Assembly: GCF_003012915.1 (NCBI RefSeq)
Contig: NZ_CP027770.1
Span: 1,860,001 to 1,924,000, forward strand
From: Staphylococcus felis
Lineage (GTDB): Bacteria; Bacillota; Bacilli; Staphylococcales; Staphylococcaceae
Length of the DNA: 64,000 bases
Reading direction: 5' to 3'
The position numbers and the translations under genes were made by a program. The notes under the pieces were generated by a model. It searched no databases. It was not told the DNA's origin and worked only from the letters and a program-made list of their open reading frames with translations. Of this stretch, positions 29,075 to 37,919 are shown one piece after another. Position 1 is the first letter of the stretch, and each line of letters starts with the position of its first letter.

Positions 29075-29509
29075 TTAACAATGTGTATCGAAAGCATCTT
29101 TTAAATCCATTGCGATATCGTTAATGTCACGACCTTCAATATGTTCTCGAGGCATAAAGTGGACTAAATTAGTACCTTTAAATAGTGCAAAAGATGGACT
29201 TGAAGGAACTTGTTGTATATATTCTCTCATTTTTTCTGTAGCAGCTTTGTCTTGCCCAGCAAACACAGTGACTTTGTTCGAAGGTTTACGGTCATTTTGC
29301 TCGGCAACTGCAACTGCAGCTGGACGTGCCAAACCTGCAGCGCAACCACAAGTTGAATTGATGACTACAAAGGTAGTGTCATCCTGATTTACTTGCTCCA
29401 TATAATTTGTGACTGCATCGTCAGATTCTAGACTTTCAAAACCATTCCCTGTTAATTCACTGCGCATTTGTGCAGCAAGCTCTTTCATATAAGCGTCGTA
29501 TGCATTCAT
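29075..29509 (-). CDS. brxA: Bacilliredoxin (YphP/YqiW family)
   Basis: 144 residues, thioredoxin-like, with the CGC active site (Cys54-Gly-Cys56, in NSTCGCAAG) typical of bacilliredoxins that remove bacillithiol from S-bacillithiolated proteins. The bacillithiol synthase bshA is also in this window. The thyA-linked paralogue is called BrxA in S. aureus as I recall; the A/B assignment is the uncertain part. Confidence 0.85.
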   Translation of the reverse strand: MNAYDAYMKELAAQMRSELTGNGFESLESDDAVTNYMEQVNQDDTTFVVINSTCGCAAGLARPAAVAVAEQNDRKPSNKVTVFAGQDKAATEKMREYIQQVPSSPSFALFKGTNLVHFMPREHIEGRDINDIAMDLKDAFDTHC

Positions 29510-29540
29510 TCAAAAAACTCCTTATTCAAAAATATTGATT

Positions 29541-30653
29541 TTATTGGTTTCGATTGGCGATTTGCTTCCAAACCGAACCTAGTGCTTTTTCTCCATTTTC
29601 AATTCGTTCGATTGCCATTTGTACTTGTAACTTCACTTCATAGGCTGGATCATTTTGGTGTTGTTTTAGTGTGTTGAGTTGCTCGGTACTACCTTCATCA
29701 AAAATAAACATGGCTGCGCGCCAACGTACAATTTTTTGAGGGTCTGATAACGCTTTTTCCATTTCTGGCAAAGCATCTTTAAATCCTAGGTCACTAATGC
29801 AATCCCCAGCTGTTCGTCTAACTGCTGGACTCTTATCATTTAACCCTTTGTATAAATAGGGTAGCGTCTCTCTATCTTCAACCATACCAAGTAGTACAAT
29901 AGCTTCTCGTCTGATGGGAACTTTCTCATCAGTTAAAGCCCAGTCTAATAATTTGTAATCTTCTTTTGTAGGTGTTGGAAATTGCTTCAACATATTCAAT
30001 CTCATTTTCCAATCTTTAGCCGATTGATATTGTGACAACGATACATGTTCATATGTTTTAATTGGTGCAGAAGTATCGGATTCTAGGGCTTGTTCGACTA
30101 AGCTTTCCAAGGTGTCATTAGGATACATTGCATTGATTTCATCTTCAACATCCTTTAAAATGTCGTCCATTTCACCATATCGTACACCTAAATCTACCCA
30201 TTTTCTTAAAAATATAACATTATCATCAGGTTTTTGGACTTTTAACATTGCATTTACAAAGCGATCCTCTAATTGCAATCGCGATTCATCAAGTGATGAC
30301 ATTAATTTGATTTGGTAAGGGATTTGTTTAAATGTTAAGACTTGAACTTGAACTTCCCCGAAATGTTCATTTGATGCGTGCTGTGTCATGTCTAATGCTT
30401 TTCCATTTAATGACGCAGTGATTTTAGGAAGTAATTGTTCCCAATCAGCTCTCGGTTTCTTATCAACTGCAATAAAATCCATGACGTGAAAAATAGATTT
30501 AACCCCTTCTATATTTAAAATCGTATTGATATAGTTTGGATTAGCATCTTTAATCTCTGAATAGGTTTGAGACTTATTGTCTTCACGTGTTTTTGAAAGG
30601 ACGATTTTCATCGTATTTGGACTAGGTGTAGGTTCTACTTTGATAACTTCCAT
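29541..30653 (-). CDS. cvfC: CvfC-like protein (Nfu N-domain plus HEAT repeats)
   Basis: 370 residues matching conserved virulence factor C of S. aureus. The N-terminus (MEVIKVEPTPSPNTMKIVLS) is an Nfu/NifU-N-like module, and the C-terminal half has HEAT-like repeats (VPIRREAIVLLGMVED, SPAVRRTAGDCISDLG, KIVRWRAAMFIFDEG). ATG 30653 is chosen for its GGAGG; the frame extends 12 codons further without a site. Loss reduces virulence in S. aureus; the mechanism is not known to me. Confidence 0.88.
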   Translation of the reverse strand: MEVIKVEPTPSPNTMKIVLSKTREDNKSQTYSEIKDANPNYINTILNIEGVKSIFHVMDFIAVDKKPRADWEQLLPKITASLNGKALDMTQHASNEHFGEVQVQVLTFKQIPYQIKLMSSLDESRLQLEDRFVNAMLKVQKPDDNVIFLRKWVDLGVRYGEMDDILKDVEDEINAMYPNDTLESLVEQALESDTSAPIKTYEHVSLSQYQSAKDWKMRLNMLKQFPTPTKEDYKLLDWALTDEKVPIRREAIVLLGMVEDRETLPYLYKGLNDKSPAVRRTAGDCISDLGFKDALPEMEKALSDPQKIVRWRAAMFIFDEGSTEQLNTLKQHQNDPAYEVKLQVQMAIERIENGEKALGSVWKQIANRNQ

Positions 30654-30675
30654 AGGTAGCCTCCTGTGTCGGTGT

Positions 30676-30870
30676 TTACTGTAATTCATTTCCTAGTTGT
30701 TGAATTTGTTTGCCAATTGAACATTCACTAATACAAAAGTGATGAGCTTTAGTTTTACTTTTCTCTTTTCGTAAGTGTGTTTTGATAAGACATTGATTAC
30801 AGTATTGATTCATTAACTTATCAATTGATTGAATGGCTTGTCTTTTCGAGTCAGTTAACACCTCACTCAT
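30676..30870 (-). CDS. Small zinc-finger domain protein
   Basis: 64 residues with C-X2-C (CNQC), a histidine pair and a second cysteine pair (HHFCISEC), a pattern of the small Firmicutes zinc-finger family found beside cvfC. It is likely to bind one zinc; no function is known. It lies 22 bases upstream of cvfC in the same direction. Confidence 0.7.
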   Translation of the reverse strand: MSEVLTDSKRQAIQSIDKLMNQYCNQCLIKTHLRKEKSKTKAHHFCISECSIGKQIQQLGNELQ

Positions 30871-31021
30871 CCTCTCATTAAGTATAGTACACTATATGTC
30901 TAAACAATAGTAACACGATTTAAATAGACAATGAAGTGTTTAACTCATACTTAGCGTGTATCTAAAATAAAAGATTGAAAAATAAAGGCATTTCCTTTAT
31001 GATGATTGAGTTATCATCTGA

Positions 31022-31057
31022 AGCGGTTTCTAAACACCCGCGTAATCAAAATTTAGG
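31022..31057 (+). promoter_or_regulatory. preQ1-I riboswitch overlapping the queT ribosome-binding site
   Basis: The P1 stem GCGG (31023-31026) pairs with CCGC (31038-31041). The loop UUUCUAAACACC matches the preQ1-I consensus, including the ACACCC block where C reads preQ1. An A-rich tail follows, and UUUAG (31052-31056) pairs with loop CUAAA (31030-31034) to form the pseudoknot. That pairing ends at the AGGAGG ribosome-binding site, so ligand should block translation. Confidence 0.82.
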
Positions 31058-31070
31058 AGGAATTAAATTG

Positions 31071-31772
31071 ATGTATAATGAGTTATTAGGATTAGGTGCC
31101 TTTATAGGTACTTTTTTACTAATGGTTTTAATGTTTCGTTTTTTTGGTAAGGAAGGTCTTTATGCTTGGGTAGCGATGGGGACTATTATCGCAAATATAC
31201 AAGTACTTAAAACTGTAGATATTTTTACAATTTCTGCAACATTAGGTAATGTCATGTTTGCATCAATATATTTAGCTACAGATATCCTTAATGATATTTA
31301 TGGTAGAAAAGTTGCCAAAAAAGCTGTATGGCTCGGTTTTTCTTCTACTTTAATTATGATTATTGTTATGCAGATATCGTTAGCGTTTAAACCGAGTGAT
31401 GCTGATATAGCACAAACGGCTTTACAGTCTATTTTTGGTGTGGTTCCGAGAATTGCATTTGCCTCGATTTTGGCATACATTATCGGTCAACATATTGATG
31501 TGTTTATATTTAGTACTATTCGTAAAATTTTTAGTTCTGATCGCACATTTTATATCAGAGCATATGGTAGCACTGCGTTGAGTTCAATTATTGATACTGC
31601 GTTATTCGTGTTAATTGCATTTTATGGCGGTCCACTACCAAATAGTGTTATTTTAGAAATTTTTATTACAACTTATTTATTAAAACTTCTTGCTACAATT
31701 CTTAATGTCCCATTTGGTTATTGGGCTAAATCGATGTATCGTCGCGAAAAGGTTCATGATCATGTGCAGTAA
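31071..31772 (+). CDS. Queuosine-precursor transporter (YhhQ/COG1738 family)
   Basis: 233 residues with about six to seven TM segments, matching the YhhQ-type vitamin uptake transporters for preQ0/preQ1. Typical patches are ASIYLATDILNDIYGRKVAKKAVW and LSSIIDTALFVLIAF. ATG 31071 follows AGGAGG; the open frame to 30975 covers the riboswitch and is not coding. The preQ1 riboswitch upstream independently supports the substrate. No queuosine synthesis genes are in the window, so the cell may rely on salvage; that is not testable here. Confidence 0.88.
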   Translation: MYNELLGLGAFIGTFLLMVLMFRFFGKEGLYAWVAMGTIIANIQVLKTVDIFTISATLGNVMFASIYLATDILNDIYGRKVAKKAVWLGFSSTLIMIIVMQISLAFKPSDADIAQTALQSIFGVVPRIAFASILAYIIGQHIDVFIFSTIRKIFSSDRTFYIRAYGSTALSSIIDTALFVLIAFYGGPLPNSVILEIFITTYLLKLLATILNVPFGYWAKSMYRREKVHDHVQ

Positions 31773-31810
31773 TTGTTTTTTAATTTAAAAATTGGAATGA
31801 GATGAAAAAT

Positions 31811-32209
31811 ATGGCAAAGATATATTTAGACGCAGCTTCAAAAGGGAATCCTGGGTTAAGTGCATATGGAATCACGATCGTTGAAGACGGTTACCGTAAA
31901 ACATATTCAGGTGCATTAGGCGAAATGGATAATCACAGTGCTGAATGGGAAACATTATTATTGGCACTTGAAAAAGCAAAAGCGCTAAATGTTCAAAATG
32001 CATTAATTCATACTGATTCAAAACTGATAGAAGAAGCGATTCAACGTGGATTTATAAGAAACCCCAAATTTAAAGGTTACTTAGAAAAATATCAAAAATT
32101 AGCAGAAGAGGCATTTGTAGTTTGTTTTGTGAAATGGATTCCACGATCACAAAATAAAGAAGCGAATGCCCTTGCACAACAAACTTTATATCAATTGACT
32201 AAAGAATAG
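31811..32209 (+). CDS. RNase HI-like family protein
   Basis: 132 residues. The RNase H fold shows the first Asp in YLDAASKGNPG, Glu in NHSAEWETLLLAL and Asp in IHTDSKLI. At the fourth metal-ligand position, normally NxxAD-LA, the sequence reads NKEANALAQ, so Asp is replaced by Asn; the S. aureus orthologue, as I remember it, also has Asn. It may be a weakened nuclease or nucleic-acid binder. The start could also be ATG 31802. It lies 38 bases after the transporter gene. Confidence 0.75.
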   Translation: MAKIYLDAASKGNPGLSAYGITIVEDGYRKTYSGALGEMDNHSAEWETLLLALEKAKALNVQNALIHTDSKLIEEAIQRGFIRNPKFKGYLEKYQKLAEEAFVVCFVKWIPRSQNKEANALAQQTLYQLTKE

Positions 32210-32250
32210 TCAATTAAAAATGTGTTTCGTGTTAAAGTGTCACTCAATCG

Positions 32251-32310
32251 AAAAAACCATTTCGATATGACGTATTCCTTAAAAATGAATACCTATCGAA
32301 ATGGTTTTTT
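32251..32310. terminator. Bidirectional terminator between convergent genes
   Basis: AAAAAACCATTTCGATA pairs with its complement ending GGTTTTTT, with an inner GTATTC/GAATAC stem. It serves the RNase HI-like gene (+) and the exonuclease gene (-). Confidence 0.88.
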
Positions 32311-32394
32311 ATATGAGTGTTAGCTTAATTACAATTATTTAGACGTTACCAAGATAATGTGACTTTTTGATAAAAAAGCATTTATCATCAAATA

Positions 32395-33279
32395 TTATAG
32401 TAATTTTTCGATAAATTTTCTTGATACATGAAGCTCATAATCGTGGCATGTTTGTAGTATGGAATGTTTGTCTATACGATATGCCATTTTGTTATAGATG
32501 TCTTCAAACTCTAAAGGCACATGACTATGAATTTTGGCGAGAGATTGAGATACTTTTAATGATTCAATATTATTTTTGATTTTGAGCTGTTGACTCGCTG
32601 TCAATTCATTTAAATGTTCGAGCACTCCTTCGACACTATGATATTGACGCACTAATTTAATAGCGGTTTTTTCACCAATTCCTTTGACGCCCGGATAACC
32701 ATCTGCAGTATCCCCCATAAATGCTTTTACATCTATGAGTTGAATAGGATTTAAATGATATTCATCTACAAATCTTTTTTGATCATAAATATGATATTCT
32801 GTGAATCCTTTTTTAATTAAACAAACTTTGACATTGTGATTTACACATTGTAGTAAATCTCTATCGCCCGTTATAATGTAGATTTCATGGTTTTGGTACT
32901 GGGCAAAATGATTTGCTAAAGTGCCAATCACATCATCTGCTTCAAAATGATTGATACCAATATTACAGAATTGTAGTACTTCTGAAATATGCTTAACCTG
33001 AGTGAATTGAGGTTTTAATTCTTCGGGTGGTTCTGGACGATTGCTTTTATAGGATGCAAATGTTTCATTGCGAAATGTGAATGTTCCCATATCCCAACAG
33101 ACCGCAACATGAGAAGGTTTGATTTGTTTTAATGCACTGAAAATGTGTCTAACAAAACCTTGTGTCCCATTGGTTGGGATACCTTCAGAATTTCTCATAA
33201 AGTTTTGATGTATGCTAGATGCATAGAAGTGACGAAACAACATCGCCATTCCGTCGACTAATAATATTCTATTCGACAT
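32395..33279 (-). CDS. ypcP: 5'-3' exonuclease (stand-alone Pol I-type FEN domain)
   Basis: 294 residues equivalent to the 5' nuclease domain of DNA polymerase I. It has LLVDGMAMLFRHFYA, acidic clusters FEADDVIGTLA and ITGDRDLLQ, DVKAFMGDTADGYPGVKGIGEKTA with the helix-hairpin-helix, and no polymerase part. It is likely to process flap and RNA-primer substrates. It overlaps the dynamin gene by 11 bases. Confidence 0.88.
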   Translation of the reverse strand: MSNRILLVDGMAMLFRHFYASSIHQNFMRNSEGIPTNGTQGFVRHIFSALKQIKPSHVAVCWDMGTFTFRNETFASYKSNRPEPPEELKPQFTQVKHISEVLQFCNIGINHFEADDVIGTLANHFAQYQNHEIYIITGDRDLLQCVNHNVKVCLIKKGFTEYHIYDQKRFVDEYHLNPIQLIDVKAFMGDTADGYPGVKGIGEKTAIKLVRQYHSVEGVLEHLNELTASQQLKIKNNIESLKVSQSLAKIHSHVPLEFEDIYNKMAYRIDKHSILQTCHDYELHVSRKFIEKLL

Positions 33280-36200
33280 TTTTATCTCCTTTGAATGATG
33301 TAATGTGTGTTAAGGTTGGTAGAATGGATTTGAGTTTTTGAATGAACGCATCATCTAATTCAAATGTTAAAATGCTTTGTATATCTTCTTGTGTTGCATC
33401 TTCAAGTTGATTTAATATCAAGACGGACTGGTCTTTGAACTCATTTAATATCGATTCTAGTGCATGTTTTAAATCGTTTAGGCGTGGTCCTAAAAGCGTT
33501 AATGTACTTACTTTAATCGATTCATGTATTTCCTTTTGATAATGTGATTGTAAAATTCGCTTCTTTGTCAAGGATTTTGGAAGTTGACGAATCAGCGACT
33601 CTAAGTCAATTTTCAATAACATTTGGTCAATTTCTGAAATGTCAAACTGAATATCAGGTTGAATGATTACGTGGTGTTGATGTAATTGTTTTAGCGTTGG
33701 AATAAGTTTGCTCTCTAATTCTTGCTGATAAATACGTTTGATTCGCTCGACAATTAAAGACTGTTCTAAATATAGTTTTTGGTGAATTTGATCTAAATAC
33801 ATTTTTGAAGCAGCTTGCTTTTCATATTTGAAATCATCTGTATTTGTCATTTGGCTGTTAAAAACTGACTTTATGTCATCTAATAATTGAATTTTTAACC
33901 GTTCATTTAAATGATAAATTTGGGTGTCAATTTCATTTGATACTTTTTGATAAGTTGCATCAATGATTTGCTGTTGATTAAAGACACTTGGTAGTGCCAA
34001 TTGTTGTAATGCCTGTTTATGGTTTTCTGTTTCTTGAGCATTTGTTTCATAATCTTGAATCATTTTAAAGTATGCTTGTTGAATGTATTCTATTTGATGT
34101 ACGATATTTCTTTCTAAGATTTGTTTAGATTCTACATGAGCAAAGTGCTGTATACTGTCAGTCAATTGTTCAATTCCTTTATCATGGTGAGTCAATGCGT
34201 TTCGACTTGAAACGGCAAAGATTTCCGGTGACATTTGTACTTCGCTTAATGCCTGTTCGACATATTGAATGACAGCTTTTTTGTCATTATCAGATTCCGC
34301 TAAATCAGTAGCATTTATAACCATTTTGAATGCTTGTTGTTCGAGTAATTGGTTCATATCTTTCATATGTTGAATAAACATTTTATCATTGTCTGTAAAT
34401 GAATGATTAAAGTAGCTGACATATATAATTAAGTCGGATGTAGTCAATATTTTTTCAGTTTCATGTGTATGTCGCTGGTTATTGGAATGTAGACCTAATG
34501 AATCAATTATGATTTTGTTTTTTAGCCAGTCTATCGGTAATTGTATATGGACAGTATCGACAAACGTAGCATATTCATCTTCGGCACTCCATTTTTGAAT
34601 GTCGGCATTTGAAATGGAGTGTTGTATTCCTTTTTCAATTAATTGCTCGTATAATTGATAGTTTTTTTCAATCGCCTCTATAAAAGCTAATCGATTTTTA
34701 TCAATTTGTAACTTCAATTGGGACGTATTAAAAGACAAAAATTGCGTAATCGTTTCAAATTGCAACCCAATCATATCAGTCACACTATTAATTTCTTCTA
34801 AAAGTGCCTCTTTAGTCTTGAATGTTACACTATTCTGATTGCCATATGAAATTTCCGTTGTTGCGGCAGTTGTTGGGTTTGGCGAACTGATTAAATACGG
34901 AGCGCCTAAAAGTGCGTTGATTAAACTACTCTTGCCTGCACTAAATGTACCAAACACACCGATTTTTATAATTTGACGATCCATACGATCTAGTGAATGC
35001 TCAATATTTTTAATAGTATTTTGAAATAAAGGTACATCTCTTAAATCTTTGAGTGCTGAGACAACTTTAGATTTCGAAAACGCTGACTCTATTTTAGTAA
35101 AGGTTTTGGTTGATGAAGTATTTTCTTCTTCTATCTTAACTTTGCCTTGAGGTTTATACTCGATTCGATGTCGATCAATTAATTGATCTAATGAGTCATC
35201 CATATGGATATAGTAATGTTTATAGTTTCTTGTTTCTAAAGATCGTTTGAGATTTCCTAATTCAATATAGCGCTGATATAGTTTTTCAATGTCACTATGA
35301 GATGCAGTGTTTTCTTCCGCGTGTACCTTTTCTAGTATATCATCATCAAGCTTTTCAAAATGCTTCAAGATTGCATGACGAATGCTTTTCATTAAATCAT
35401 CTGAAAATGTAAGGACATATTGGTTGCTGATATTGATTTGTGTTTGATTTAAGTCTATTACTAAAGATGTTGGTAACTCAAAATGTTGATTTAATATACG
35501 CTGATTTAATTTTGAATCTGTACTGAATCGAGTTAAAAAAGACATATCATCTTGCATTGGTTTAAATATATTTTGAACTACTTTACTTTGTAATTTGGTC
35601 ATGAGCTGTTCAAGACGATTTTGTCTCTCTGCTTCAGTCTTTTTCTTTTTGTTTAAAAAGCTACCTACTTTAAAGTCCTTAGTCGTACTTTCGAGGTAAT
35701 AACGAATGTGTTCCCTCATATCATGAGTCATAATATATGCGTTATCTATAATCGATTTTCTTTTTTCAGTTAGATAATGTTTTAATGCTTGTTTATCATT
35801 GAGTAATTGGGCTTCTTCACTAACCGCTTCATTTTGTTGATATGTACTATATGCTTGTTCAAATTCTTGAGCTTCAATATTTAACTGATCAAGTATTATA
35901 TCCATTTCGTCATCCAAATATTGGGATTGCTTAGATGTGATTAATTGTGTAATACGTTTAACATAGCTTTCAATTGCTTCTCTCTTATTGTCTTGTTCAT
36001 GAATAAAAGATTTAAGTGAGTCAAGTTGATTATGAACATCATCATACTTTGAAACAAAAAAAGTTTTTAAAATGTCAATGTCCCAGTCTATTATTGATTT
36101 TTGGACACGAGATTTAAACATTTCAAAACTGAGCTCATCATTTTTATGTTTATCTATTTGATTAATGATGAAAACAACTGGAATATTAGACTGATTTAAA

Positions 36201-36742
36201 CGTTTCATAAATTGAAAATTAAGCGATGATTGAACATGATTATAGTCTACAGTATAAAATACGATGTTACTTGTATAGAGAAAACTTTCTGTACTTATAC
36301 TATGTGATTTTACATTTGAGTCTACCCCCGGAGTATCTTGGAAAGTGAGACCGTCATGATAAAGGTTTGATTTAAAACGTATATCAATTGATTCGACGTG
36401 GTAATTTTCACGATTCATTTGTTTGACTGCATCATAATTCTCGAGTACGGAATATTTTTGTCCCTCTAAGTTTGCTGTAATACCTTCTTCATTTGAAACA
36501 GAAACTAAAGCAGTATTACTTGTTGTTGGAACGGGAGAACTTGGTAAAATATCGCGTTCAATTAAATTGTTGATAAGTGTGGATTTGCCAGCAGAAAAAT
36601 GGCCTACAAACGTAAGCGTATAATGATTCAAATATACTTTTTTAATAATTTGGTTAATCATTGTAACTAGTGATTGATGGTCAGATTTTTCAACTTCTTT
36701 TTTTAGTTTATATAAGATGTCCAATTCATTTTGATTTATCAT
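33269..36742 (-). CDS. Bacterial dynamin-like protein with two GTPase domains
   Basis: 1157 residues formed of two fused dynamin units. P-loop 1 is GHFSAGKST (47-55) with switch DTPGVD and NQID (NKXD-type). P-loop 2 is GTFSAGKSS near residue 575 with DSLGLHS and NATD. Helical stalk regions follow each GTPase. It corresponds to DynA (YpbR) of Bacillus, which tethers and fuses membranes and guards against phage and membrane damage. The tandem arrangement is normal for this family. Confidence 0.9.
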   Translation of the reverse strand: MINQNELDILYKLKKEVEKSDHQSLVTMINQIIKKVYLNHYTLTFVGHFSAGKSTLINNLIERDILPSSPVPTTSNTALVSVSNEEGITANLEGQKYSVLENYDAVKQMNRENYHVESIDIRFKSNLYHDGLTFQDTPGVDSNVKSHSISTESFLYTSNIVFYTVDYNHVQSSLNFQFMKRLNQSNIPVVFIINQIDKHKNDELSFEMFKSRVQKSIIDWDIDILKTFFVSKYDDVHNQLDSLKSFIHEQDNKREAIESYVKRITQLITSKQSQYLDDEMDIILDQLNIEAQEFEQAYSTYQQNEAVSEEAQLLNDKQALKHYLTEKRKSIIDNAYIMTHDMREHIRYYLESTTKDFKVGSFLNKKKKTEAERQNRLEQLMTKLQSKVVQNIFKPMQDDMSFLTRFSTDSKLNQRILNQHFELPTSLVIDLNQTQINISNQYVLTFSDDLMKSIRHAILKHFEKLDDDILEKVHAEENTASHSDIEKLYQRYIELGNLKRSLETRNYKHYYIHMDDSLDQLIDRHRIEYKPQGKVKIEEENTSSTKTFTKIESAFSKSKVVSALKDLRDVPLFQNTIKNIEHSLDRMDRQIIKIGVFGTFSAGKSSLINALLGAPYLISSPNPTTAATTEISYGNQNSVTFKTKEALLEEINSVTDMIGLQFETITQFLSFNTSQLKLQIDKNRLAFIEAIEKNYQLYEQLIEKGIQHSISNADIQKWSAEDEYATFVDTVHIQLPIDWLKNKIIIDSLGLHSNNQRHTHETEKILTTSDLIIYVSYFNHSFTDNDKMFIQHMKDMNQLLEQQAFKMVINATDLAESDNDKKAVIQYVEQALSEVQMSPEIFAVSSRNALTHHDKGIEQLTDSIQHFAHVESKQILERNIVHQIEYIQQAYFKMIQDYETNAQETENHKQALQQLALPSVFNQQQIIDATYQKVSNEIDTQIYHLNERLKIQLLDDIKSVFNSQMTNTDDFKYEKQAASKMYLDQIHQKLYLEQSLIVERIKRIYQQELESKLIPTLKQLHQHHVIIQPDIQFDISEIDQMLLKIDLESLIRQLPKSLTKKRILQSHYQKEIHESIKVSTLTLLGPRLNDLKHALESILNEFKDQSVLILNQLEDATQEDIQSILTFELDDAFIQKLKSILPTLTHITSFKGDKNVE

Positions 36743-36876
36743 TGATAATTCCCCTTGTGCATAGTATATCTTTTAATTGTATTATATTTATCACAAAGGT
36801 CAAAGTCTATATTCGTAGGCCAGTAAAATGTCAAACATTATGAAGCGTTTTAAAAGGTCTGTCTTATGGAGATGAG

Positions 36877-36930
36877 TTAGCCGAAGAGAAGGGGTGGGTT
36901 TGGACATAGCACACCTTGCTCTGAAAGCAT
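36877..36930 (-). CDS. Candidate 17-codon small ORF in a stem-loop
   Basis: AAAGGAGG is followed, six bases on, by ATG (36930-36928) and an open frame MLSEQGVLCPNPPLLFG ending in TAA. The Shine-Dalgarno and start lie in the loop of the hairpin at 36897-36953, and the 3' arm lies inside the frame. It is too short for a statistical case. It could be a leader peptide or chance. Confidence 0.25.
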   Translation of the reverse strand: MLSEQGVLCPNPPLLFG

Positions 36931-36953
36931 TGATGCCTCCTTTTGTCCAAACC
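36897..36953 (-). repeat. Long stem-loop between rarD and the dynamin gene
   Basis: GGTTTGGACA and TGTCCAAACC form a 10-bp perfect stem around a 37-base loop. No U-tract follows on either strand, so it is not a classical terminator. The loop holds an AGGAGG and an ATG (minus strand). Confidence 0.6.
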
Positions 36954-36956
36954 ACC

Positions 36957-37859
36957 TTACTCAATTTGAGGTTGCTTTTTTATTTTAATGACTTGGGAAA
37001 TGATATAGATAATAATGCCAGTCCAAATAAAGCAAAAAGTTATAAATTGATCTATATTAAATGGTTCTTTGAAAACAATGATGCCTAAAATAAAGATAAT
37101 GGTTGGGCCTATGTACTGAATGAACCCCATAAGCGACAACGGTATTCTTACAGCCCCTGCTGAAAATGCAAGCAAAGGGAGAACTGTAACAGCACCTGAA
37201 AATAATAACCAAAATGAAGACATGTTCCAACCTATACTCAATCCGAATTGATGGTAAATATAGAACAGATAACCAATCGCAGCGGGTGCAGTAACTATAT
37301 TTTCAATTGTAATGCTACTGATTGCACTTAAAGGAACTAATTTTTTCAGTAATCCATAAAAACCAAACGTTAAAGCCAATATGAGTGATACAAATGGTAC
37401 TTCCCCTACTTTAATTGTCATATAAAGTACACCTATTGCAGCTGAGGCAATTGCGCACCATTCGAGACGGCTAAATCTTTCTTTGAAAAAAATCATAGCT
37501 AACAAGATGCTGACTAATGGATTAATATAGTATCCGAGACTAGTTTGAAGCACATAACCGGATTCAATTGCATATATAAATGTTCCCCAGTTAATCGTTA
37601 CAATATATCCAGCTATAACAATAATGAATAATTTTTTAGGGTATCGAACTAAAAATCGAATATCATGCAGCAATTGATTGGTTTGTTTTAAAAGCGGTAC
37701 AAGTATAATCATAAATAGTAAAGAGAGTATGATCCGTACCATTAAAGTTTCAATCGCATTAATCCCGTGAATTAGTGCCCAATATAGAGGCAAAGTTCCC
37801 CACATGAAATATGCGATAAATGCAAACAATATCCCTTTTTTAAACGCTTGTTGATTCAT
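36957..37859 (-). CDS. rarD: EamA-family transporter RarD
   Basis: 300 residues with about ten TM helices in two EamA repeats. The N-terminus GILFAFIAYFMWGTLPLYWALIHG and the central GYIVTINWGTFIYAIESG with LQTSLGYYINPL are the RarD signature. It is named for chloramphenicol sensitivity in Pseudomonas, but a substrate is not established. The start follows AAGGGGGGA. Confidence 0.85.
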   Translation of the reverse strand: MNQQAFKKGILFAFIAYFMWGTLPLYWALIHGINAIETLMVRIILSLLFMIILVPLLKQTNQLLHDIRFLVRYPKKLFIIVIAGYIVTINWGTFIYAIESGYVLQTSLGYYINPLVSILLAMIFFKERFSRLEWCAIASAAIGVLYMTIKVGEVPFVSLILALTFGFYGLLKKLVPLSAISSITIENIVTAPAAIGYLFYIYHQFGLSIGWNMSSFWLLFSGAVTVLPLLAFSAGAVRIPLSLMGFIQYIGPTIIFILGIIVFKEPFNIDQFITFCFIWTGIIIYIISQVIKIKKQPQIE

Positions 37860-37919
37860 TACTTCCCCCCTTTTACTTTTTAGGTTTAATCATGTTGATA
37901 CATGATATACACTGATAAT

